Source: Smittium culicis (Eukaryota > Kickxellomycota > Harpellomycetes > Harpellales > Legeriomycetaceae). From it: a stretch of DNA of 19,629 nucleotides. The stretch lies in assembly GCA_001970855.1 (NCBI GenBank), contig LSSN01003186.1:1-19629 (forward strand), written 5' to 3'. A program made the translations under genes and the position numbers. This document shows, piece by piece, positions 7,677-15,070 of this stretch. Position 1 is the stretch's first letter. Each line of letters starts with the position of its first letter. The notes below the pieces were generated by a model. That model was not told where the DNA came from and made no database searches. It worked only from the letters and a program-made list of their open reading frames with translations.

Positions 7677-9308
7677 ATGTTCTCGCTTACCAGATCCCTT
7701 GGTCCCGCCCGCCATTTTCCAAAAGTAAGACCACTTGTCCCCCCCCCCCCACCCTTATTTTTAGCTAAAAGTCCCTCCTAGTCTAGTATCCAGATCATTT
7801 AAAATTCACAAAAGAAAAAATTCGTTTAAATTCTCTAACTTATTCACTTTTTACCTTGCCATAATCTGGTCACTAATTTGAAAAACTTACAATTCTGGTT
7901 TCCAAATTTTTAGACTTTCTGTGCAATAAACAAGTCAATAAGCACTTATAATTTGGCTGTTTCGGGTCTAAATGAAGAGCAGGCCGCAGTAAGTTCATTC
8001 ATAATCGTATCTACTATTATCTTTATCAAAATCTCCTTACACCCCCCCCCCCACTTATAAAAAAATACAAGTTTATTTTTTAACTTTCAAATAAATAATT
8101 TATTAAAAAGTTCAGGGAATCAGTTTCTCAATTTGCGGAGAAAGAGCTTGCGCATCGTGCAGCTGCTATCGATAAGGACAACGCCTTTCCCATGGACATG
8201 TGGAAGAAGTTCGGCGATATGGGCCTGCTCGGAATAACCGTCTCCCCTGACTACGGCGGCTTGGGTCTTGGCTACCTCAACCACACTCTAGCAATGGAGG
8301 AAATCTCGCGGTATTCCGGGTCTGTTGCTCTGAGCTACGGCGCGCACTCCAACCTCTGCGTTAACCAGATATACCGCAACGGTTCCGATGCCCAGAAGCT
8401 AAAGTACCTGCCAGACCTTATCGCCGGCTCCAAAATCGGCGCGTTGGCGATGAGCGAACACGCAAGCGGTTCCGACGTCGTCTCCATGCAGCTCACTGCT
8501 GCACGAAAGGGCTCCGACTACGTCCTCAACGGCTCCAAGATGTGGATAACCAACGGTCCTGACGCTGACACTTTGGTCGTCTACGCCAAAACTAACATTG
8601 AAAAGCATCAGCGCGGAATCACTGCTTTCATCGTTGAAAAGTCTTTCCCAGGCTTCAAAACTACTCCAAAGCTCGATAAACTCGGAATGCGCGGCTCAAA
8701 TACCTGCGAATTGGTCTTTGAAGACTGCTTAGTTCCAGGTTCTCTTTCTCTATCTATACTGTTGCATAATTATACAATACCACCAATTCTAATATTTATC
8801 CCCTTCCTCCTTCTGTATAGGCGAAAACGTTCTCGGCGAAGTCGATAAAGGCGTCTACGTCCTCATGTCGGGCCTTGACTACGAAAGACTAGTCCTCAGC
8901 GGCGGCCCTCTAGGTCTCATGCAGTCCGCCACAGATATCGCAACTGAATACTCAATTGCGCGCAAACAGTTTGGCAAGAAAATCATCGAGTTTGAGCTTG
9001 TCCAGGGAAAACTCGCTGACATGTACACCAAACTCAACGCGTCCCGCGCCTACGTATATGCCGTTGCACGAGGCTGCGACAGCGGCCACGTCAGCAGCAA
9101 AGACTGCGCCGGTGCCATCCTCTACTCCGCTGAACGCGCCACCGAAATCGCCCTCGACGCCATCCAGCTGCTCGGCGGAAACGGATACATAAACGAGTAC
9201 CCCACCGGTCGCATTCTCAGAGACGCCAAACTGTATGAAATCGGCGCTGGAACTAGCGAAATCCGTAGGATGCTTATCGGAAGAGAGCTCAACAAAGAGT
9301 TCTCCTGA
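7677..9308 (+). CDS. IVD: Isovaleryl-CoA dehydrogenase, mitochondrial (4 exons)
   Basis: This FAD enzyme of leucine breakdown oxidises isovaleryl-CoA to 3-methylcrotonyl-CoA in the mitochondrial matrix and passes electrons to ETF. Exons are 7677-7724, 7914-7988, 8111-8738 and 8821-9308; joining them gives 412 aa, close to the usual ~420. Exons 1-2 encode an Arg/Ser-rich targeting peptide ([16 protein letters not shown]...) and the start of the mature protein. Exon 3 carries the N-terminal and middle domains: [10 protein letters not shown], then [17 protein letters not shown] at residues 151-167, WITNG at 186-190 and [12 protein letters not shown]. Exon 4 carries [13 protein letters not shown], where Glu272 matches the catalytic base peculiar to IVD (and LCAD), plus GGNGY (369-373) and GAGTSE (392-397). 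That Glu, with the close overall resemblance, separates it from short- and medium-chain relatives. The ATG at 7677 is chosen because it opens the presequence. It converges with the GTPase gene. Confidence 0.93.
7725..7913 (+). other. IVD intron 1
   Basis: The intron is 189 nt, phase 0, with AAA|GTAAGA at the donor and TTTTTAG|ACT at the acceptor. A run of 12 C lies at 7739-7750, only 14 nt from the donor. A possible branch site (cactaat) lies about 40 nt before the acceptor. Removing it joins the two halves of the targeting peptide in frame. Confidence 0.85.
7989..8110 (+). other. IVD intron 2
   Basis: The intron is 122 nt, phase 0, with GCA|GTAAGT at the donor. The acceptor is taken as TTAAAAAG|TTC because only that choice keeps frame and gives the expected [11 protein letters not shown] segment; the CAG five bases downstream would shift the frame. 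The acceptor lacks a pyrimidine tract directly upstream. A run of 11 C lies at 8042-8052. Confidence 0.8.
8739..8820 (+). other. IVD intron 3
   Basis: The intron is 82 nt, phase 1, and splits a Gly codon in the segment [10 protein letters not shown]. The donor CCAG|GTTCTC is far from consensus after GT, whereas the acceptor TTCTGTATAG|GC is good and pyrimidine-rich. Reading through would give a hydrophobic and then Arg-rich tail and a stop, so removal is required for the enzyme. Confidence 0.87.
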
Positions 9309-9648
9309 ATTTATCAATTCATATGCTTATATATATAACATTCTATTGTAAAAACCAAAATACATTTTCTTTATATATATTCTATTTATTTATACAAGTT
9401 GATAAAATCATTAAGAAAAAAAAAAACGAGAAATGTACAAAAAATAAAAAAAAAGGTCGTTAAATATGTATGGAATAAAAAAAAAAGAGTATTGTTGATA
9501 GCTAAAAAAAAAAAAGAAAAAATCATCAAGATAACGTAGCGAGTTATCGAATTTTTATTAAAAATTTGGGAGGAGAGGAGGAACCGCCATTTTTTGATAC
9601 AAAGGATTGGGAGGAGGTGGTGAAGAAATGGGTGTGGTGGGTTATGGG
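9309..9648. other. Tail-to-tail 3' flank between IVD and the GTPase gene
   Basis: This non-coding DNA has several A-runs of 8-12 on the + strand between 9411 and 9520. It is followed by a G-rich stretch at 9566-9650 that forms a short open frame only by composition. It is shared by the 3' ends of two convergent genes. Confidence 0.5.
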
Positions 9649-10468
9649 TTATTTGAATTCTAGTATGGGAGCGCCCATATCAGATATTTCGTCAAAGTTG
9701 AGGGTCAGATCGAAGGTTTTGCTTAAAATGATTTTGAATATTTTGTGCACGTTGATAGAGTGAAGGCTAGAGCAGAAGACCAAAGGAGCGTGCATAGCAC
9801 GTGCAATGAGGCGCGCATGGTCAGTGACGAGGCGGATATCGTCTTCATCATAGTCGGGGTTATTGATGAACTCGTCGTATTTTGTGCCGATAAGAATAGC
9901 GATCGCTGAGCTGTTGAACCCGCGGGCTTGGTTGTACCACTGCCTAATCGAATTAAGCGTTGATTTCCGCGTCAAATCGAACATGAAGAGTAATGCTGTT
10001 GCGTTGTCGCAGACTATTGGGAGCATGTTGACGAACTCGAGCTCGCCGCCCAGGTCCCAGATACTAAACGTCACTTTTGTGCTTCTCAGCATAATTGTTT
10101 TCTCCATGAAATTGACGCCCAGGGTTTGGATATAATCGGGCTCGAACTTTCCTTGGACATATTTGACCATTAGAGTTGTTTTACCTATTTGAGCATCTCC
10201 GAGCATTCCAACCTTTATTGTTAAACTATTTTTAAAAAATAAAAAGATATTAGCTATTGTGAGGATCGAAAAAAAATCAAGCCGATAAAAGCGAAATGAG
10301 TTTTTTTAAATTAGGGGGGGGGTATGTAATTGGAGGAAGATCTAATTACCAATCCTGGATAGAATTTTCGTCATGGTCATCTTGGTGGTAATTATTATCG
10401 TTGTAAGAACTACTTTTCCTATCGTAGCTCGAGTCGGCGTCACTTCCAGATCTGTAATTCCAACTCAT
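9649..10468 (-). CDS. spg1: Septum-promoting GTPase, Spg1/Tem1 family (2 exons)
   Basis: This small Ras-like GTPase of the spindle pole body switches on the septation initiation / mitotic exit kinase cascade (Cdc7/Cdc15-type kinases downstream, Byr4-Cdc16/Bub2-Bfa1-type GAP upstream, by family knowledge). Exon 1 is 10350-10468 and exon 2 is 9649-10225, giving 231 aa. Motifs are GDAQIGKT (P-loop, 49-56), Thr74 in YIQTLGVNF (switch I), WDLGGE (96-101) and GTKYD (153-157), then a CSSLHSINV segment where other GTPases have SAK. DLGG in place of DTAG, plus TKYD and HSINV, are diagnostic of Spg1/Tem1. Exon 1 adds a hydrophilic Ser/Asp/Asn-rich tail (MSWNYRSGSDADSSYD...) before the core. No C-terminal CaaX box is present, as usual for the family. 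Starting at the in-exon Met47 would delete the strand leading into the P-loop, so the upstream exon is preferred. Confidence 0.93.
10226..10349 (-). other. Spg1/Tem1 intron 1
   Basis: The intron is 124 nt, phase 2, with donor GATTG|GTAATT and acceptor AAAATAG|TTT. Splicing creates a Cys codon and leads straight into LTIKVGMLGD, the conserved first strand and P-loop. A gctaat branch-like motif lies about 30 nt before the acceptor. A run of nine C (sense strand) lies at 10314-10322, about 27 nt from the donor. Confidence 0.88.
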
Positions 10469-13400
10469 TCTTTTTCTGATTTTGATATAGATAATTATTT
10501 TACAACACAAACTTCTAGAAACGATTATTCGAGAGAGGATTTAAAGAAATAAGCTCAAGGGAAGAGAGGAGATAGAATATGGAAAAAATGGCAAAAGAAT
10601 TTTATACTATACCCCAAAATTATAAAGTAGGGGGATGGATATGGAGAGGATCAAAGGTACTTAATAATTGGGAAAGTTAATAGTCGATAAGGGATCGTTA
10701 GGTATAGATCAAAAAAAGGTATAGATTTTTTGATAATTAAGAAGGGAAAATATTCCAGTAGCAGAAAAGAATTGATACAGGTAGTAAAATATACGTTTAT
10801 AAGCAATATTAAGAAAATAAACAAAAAACAATGTTGTTAGAAGTATATAAAGGAGAAATTAAATCATTAAAATAAAGGGGGAAATAGAATTGATGGGAAA
10901 TTTTCATAAAGAAGGATTTTTTCTAATTGTTTTTGAAGGAAAATAAAATTAACAAAGTCTTTTTTTTACATAAGAGTATAATATGAAAAGTGTATATTAT
11001 CGGATAGAGTAGTTGGGAAAGGATTAATATAAGATATTTTTTTAAGGAAACCTTTATAATAAAAAGTAAATTTGTTGATTTTTTAAAGTTTAGGGGTATT
11101 AAATTGGCATTAAAGGGAGTTTAAGGATGGTTATTAGATAGGGAGCGTGGAGTTGATAGGAGGTAGAAATTATAATTATGTAGTTAATAGAGGTAATAGA
11201 AGGTAAAATAACAGGTAGGAGGAGGGAAGGGAGAGGGATTAGGAGATAAAAAAGATTTAAACGTGCAAGCAAAAAATTGTAGAAATACTAACGAAAAAAG
11301 ATAATTGTGGTACCAAGAAGTTGATTTTATAGCTTTTTTATTTTTTTTTTTGGAAGCGCAGAAATTATTATAATAGCACTTGTGTTGAGTATGAGTGAGC
11401 GAATGCGTTTAGTGTCATCTCTATCAGGAAAAGCGCTGTTTTTTTGACATGTTTTTTGATTTTATTTTTTAAATATTTTCGACTTGTTTTTTTGGCTTGT
11501 TTTTTTTGGGGGAGGTGGGTTGTACTGTAGTGTAGGTGACGTATAATTGGGATAAATTTCGGCAGATCATTTTGAGATTTGTAAAAATTTTTAATAACAA
11601 TAATAAATGGGTTGTTTTTGTTTTTAATAAGTACGTAATTTATGGAAGTGACATGCAGCATTAGTAAAGAAAGCGTTTTGGAGCATTATTAATTTAAGAG
11701 TAAGGATAAAGCGGCAATTAAACCCCAAAAAAAAAGGGGGCTTCACAAACTGGTCTATAATTTCAGGAAATTTATATACGTGGAGAACATTTTGATTGAG
11801 TTCCGATTTAGTATAGAGACCCAAGAAATCAAAACAATAACAAAAACAAAGACCTCGAATACTGCTGCAATAATAAGGATATATTAAACAAAATAATTGA
11901 GCAGTTAATACAGAGTAAATCTATACTAATCAAAATCGGAAACGGCATTAGTAGAAAATATAGCTTATAATAATGCGGTGTTAGTTGAAAGCGTGTGAGA
12001 GGGATGAACTAAAGCGAAAGCGATGCTTATAGAAAGTCGTAGAATTACAAATAAAGGAAAATATATTTCGGAGGCAGAAAAAACACAGTCCTTTTTTTTA
12101 ATAAATAATGACAAGAGTAGAGAAAAGCAATTTGTGAAATAAAAAAAGAAAACGCTGCAGATAAGTTGAAATGACTGGCAAGGATGTACAAATATAGCGG
12201 GTAAGTATGAAAAAAAAAAAAAAAAAAAGCTGGTGAATTGTCAGTACCAGACGATTATGTAATCCAGAAAAGTAATTTTTAAGGCCTGGAATTCCAATTT
12301 TAGATTAAGCAGTGATAGCTGCTACTCACAATTCTAGAACAACAACAACGCATCTCCGCACTCATTTGCGGACATCACACTTAGAATTTATTAATGCTCT
12401 ATGAAGCGCTGTCCACTTGGATAGAGGCAATTATACTTATTGTAGCTAAATTGCTTTTTCTGTATGCTTATTTCTACGAGAATTGGTTGTTTGTTTTTGT
12501 ATACTATTTCCAATCAGCTGAGTCTGATCGCTTTTTCATCAACTGATAAGCCATTAACATATTCCCCTACGCTCGCTAAAAATATAGTATCTCCGAAAAG
12601 GCTTAATTGCAAATTTGGAATTTACATAAATCAGGCACAATATTATCAAAAATCAAAACAATGCAATGCAAAGCAAGAATAAAACAGTATAAATAAGCAC
12701 CATTTTCGTACAAACCATAAAACAGTCCCACACTTTCTGCCGTAATTTGTACGCCTGCCTCCCACTCGCGCATCTCATTCTTTTCCAACTCGCCACCGAT
12801 CGTACTCGACCTCTCACACTTACCTTCTCTGTCCTACTCTGCTCCTCTTAGTTTTGCTCTTATCACGTTCTATCACTCTCGCATTCATGAGATAACTCCC
12901 GCTTATATATAATGCTTAATAGCTATTCTCTTAATGAGCTTGATTTGAAATGATGTATACACAAGTCCTCAAAACAAGAAGCCCATCACTTCTTTGTATC
13001 CTTCTGTACTACTCAGCATTAAGTGTAAAATCGGCTGTCAAAAACCATCCGCTCTCGCCCCCCTACCTGTTTTTTTTTTCAACAACTACAAACCAAACCA
13101 CTTCACTTACCTATGCGTTATTAAATCTCTGCTGTACTACCGCCATCCATTTTTTTTTAATCAAGGTCATGCGGGCATGAAGGGGAGCCAATAACCGCTC
13201 TATCTTTTATATAATAGCAATCACAATAACAAATGCAAAATCCGATCCAATCCATTAACATCGATCTCCCATGCCTCCGCCCAATAGTACACAAATTAGC
13301 TTCTGCCCTTCTTATCTCCTCTCTTGCTGCTCTCCGTATGCGATACTCTTTACGAGGTGCCAAACTTTTCCTGTTAAAAATCAGCTACTTTGCAGCACTT

Positions 13401-13485
13401 TCTTGTATTTTTAAATCTCAAAGTTACGTATCCCCAAAGAATATCCCATATTTATGCATGTATTATAACTGATATATACGCACGC

Positions 13486-13575
13486 CCATATGAGATGAAA
13501 TAGATAAATCTATACACACACCTATATGAGATGAAATAGATAAATCTATACACACACCTATATGAGATGAAATAG
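13486..13575. repeat. 36-bp tandem repeat, about 2.5 copies
   Basis: Two nearly perfect 36-bp units (13486-13521 and 13522-13557; they differ at the second base) are followed by an 18-bp partial third (13558-13575). The unit begins ctatatgagatgaaatagat and ends in a short CA run. There are no spacers, so it is a minisatellite, not a CRISPR array. Confidence 0.9.
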
Positions 13576-13959
13576 CTAGATAGCACCCTTTTTGCTGCAT
13601 CTTTGCTCAAACTATAAACTTATAGCCCTAATATACTTAAAATTACGTTTCCTATGCTAAAAACTACTGGTGTTCTCCTAAACAAACCCTTTCCCGTCCA
13701 ACATTCTTAAAAAAAATGGAATTTATTGATTTGTTCATGATTTAAATGCAAATTTATTATTTGTTGTTAAAATACAATAAACCAATAACTCTTTAGGCCT
13801 TAGAATTAATGAATTTTAACTGAACATAGTTCGTTATAAGTTGTAGGTCAATTATAGTCTACCGCCCACGAAAGGGTTAAAGATGAAATGGCAGCCTCGC
13901 TTGAACCGCAAGCCCCTCTACTCAATCCCTACGTTCAAACTCAGCTAACAGCCAAGTAT

Positions 13960-14112
13960 CCAATGAACGACCAATAATTTCTCGCTTAATGAAAAAGCGC
14001 ATTTTTGGTTGGCTGCTAAACCATTGGTTTGGAAATCCGCTACCCAATTCCGCCTTCCTTTTAATCTAATTGTTTATTAACCATAACCTCAATTAACTAT
14101 TGGGCTATATAA
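13960..14112 (+). promoter_or_regulatory. Cluster of CCAAT-type boxes and a TATA-like motif upstream of the glycosyltransferase gene
   Basis: CCAAT occurs at about 13960 and 13971, ATTGG (the same motif inverted) at 14023-14027 and 14099-14103, and TATATAA at 14106-14112. CCAAT boxes bind the HAP/NF-Y complex in fungi. The cluster lies 240-390 bp before the gene start, but such motifs are also expected by chance in AT-rich DNA, so this is a weak call. Confidence 0.25.
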
Positions 14113-14353
14113 TCAACATACAAATTAGTCGATTTTATTTAACATTTTAATCTGATTATTTCTCCGTCTCCCATAAGCCTGGCTTTACCTTAGAAAAGCA
14201 CCTAAAGTTATCTACAAATCCTCAAAAGTTTTTTAAAAAAAAATACAAGTTATGCTCTGCCTCTAGATACATCCAAACTCCCTAAAACTTTCAAGCCTAG
14301 CCTCCCACTTTTCAAAACCTGCGCAGTGCTAATATAATATAGAATAAAAAGGA

Positions 14354-15070
14354 ATGGCTCGCCGACGAATTTTTCTGGTGCCGCTATGTCTACTTCTCTT
14401 GGTCTTTTTATCCTTCCTCTACAACAACTTTTTCATTTTTAACAGGTACTTGTACACACACGAACCTACAAAAGACGAGAGCGAAAACGTTAGCTGCCAG
14501 AGCCACACTATCAACCAAACCGATGTTTTCAGATACGCCTTCACCGGTTGCCAAATGAGCTACGAGGTCTCCAAAGCCCTCCACCCAACAACTACTTTCA
14601 TTAGCGATAAAGGCTCAAAAGGCGATATCATTCTCAGCCAAACCTACTCATACAACAACCTCGCAACAAAAAACCGCGAGTTCATCCACCTCCTTTGTTC
14701 CCAGAAATATTACGACAAGTACAAGTACTTCTTCAAAACTGACGACGACTCTTTCATTGACCACCTTCAAGCAATTGACCCTGACTTCCACATTGGTTGC
14801 AACATCTTCTCCAAATTCTGTGCCGGAATGGCCGTCTATTACTCCGCTGACCTCCTCAAACTTGCTTGTAATGATTTATCAATCCTCGACAGGTTCGTTA
14901 AACACGACGACGTCCAACTCTCCGAATGGCTCTTTGACGCCCTGGCTAAAAACAATCTCTCCCATAAAGTCTGCTCATTCCGCGACAAATTCATCATACA
15001 CAAACAGTATCAAAGCAAACGCCTCAACCTCTTCTTCACCCCTTACCTAAAATGCCCACAGCCCAAATAA
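14354..15070 (+). CDS. Short type II membrane glycosyltransferase, GT31 (galactosyltransferase/Fringe)-like
   Basis: This intronless ORF encodes 238 aa. An Arg-rich start (MARRR) and one hydrophobic stretch at residues 6-28 make a signal anchor, placing the rest in the Golgi/ER lumen. The lumenal part has GDIILSQTYSYNNLATKN (90-107), KTDDDSFID (128-136) holding the DxD metal/nucleotide-sugar site, FCAGMAVYYSADLL (155-168) like the YCSG.GYVLS block, and KHDDVQLSEWL (183-193) in place of the EDV.xG motif. The order and spacing of these blocks match beta-1,3-glycosyltransferases of GT31. Sequons lie at Asn45, Asn54 and Asn201. At 238 aa it is shorter than most GT31 enzymes (~300 or more). The donor and acceptor sugars cannot be read from sequence. 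It is divergent from the GTPase gene across a 3.9 kb gap. Confidence 0.72.
   Translation: MARRRIFLVPLCLLLLVFLSFLYNNFFIFNRYLYTHEPTKDESENVSCQSHTINQTDVFRYAFTGCQMSYEVSKALHPTTTFISDKGSKGDIILSQTYSYNNLATKNREFIHLLCSQKYYDKYKYFFKTDDDSFIDHLQAIDPDFHIGCNIFSKFCAGMAVYYSADLLKLACNDLSILDRFVKHDDVQLSEWLFDALAKNNLSHKVCSFRDKFIIHKQYQSKRLNLFFTPYLKCPQPK

Larger units (their letters stand above)
10469..14353. other. 3.9 kb gene-free divergent region with a strand-skew switch
   Basis: I find no open frame with family-like sequence on either strand. From ~10550 to ~12200 the + strand is G- and A-rich (11101-11160: 22 G, 2 C). From ~12300 to 14350 it is C- and T-rich (12781-12840: 25 C, 5 G). Thus each flanking gene has a pyrimidine-rich sense-strand upstream region. 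A run of 19 A (12210-12228) and a small perfect hairpin (tccgca/tgcgga near 12356-12373) lie close to the switch. A 36-bp tandem repeat lies at 13486-13575. No tRNA or other RNA gene was recognised. Confidence 0.5.

Noticed and set aside
8111..8115. Alternative acceptor CAG|GG for IVD intron 2
   Set aside because: It shifts the frame; only AAG|TTC joins to the conserved downstream frame and gives the expected residues.
8952..9317. 121-aa minus and 78-aa plus frames inside IVD exon 4
   Set aside because: They arise from GC-rich coding sequence of the real enzyme and show no family features.
11368..11824. Minus-strand frames of 97 and 66 aa
   Set aside because: They are Lys/Asn/Ile-rich low-complexity translations in AT-rich DNA, without motif, splice context or composition typical of the host exons.
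13157..13363. Minus-strand 68-aa frame with an Arg/Glu-rich start (MAPRKEYRIRRAAREEIRRAE)
   Set aside because: It looks slightly protein-like, but it is explained by the strong C/T skew of the + strand, and no neighbouring exon could be found.
13486..13575. Possible CRISPR array
   Set aside because: The repeats are directly adjacent with no spacers, and the window is eukaryotic.
13905..13925. tRNA-like B-box (ggttcaag on the minus strand)
   Set aside because: The final C of the B-box is missing and no cloverleaf or A-box can be placed around it.
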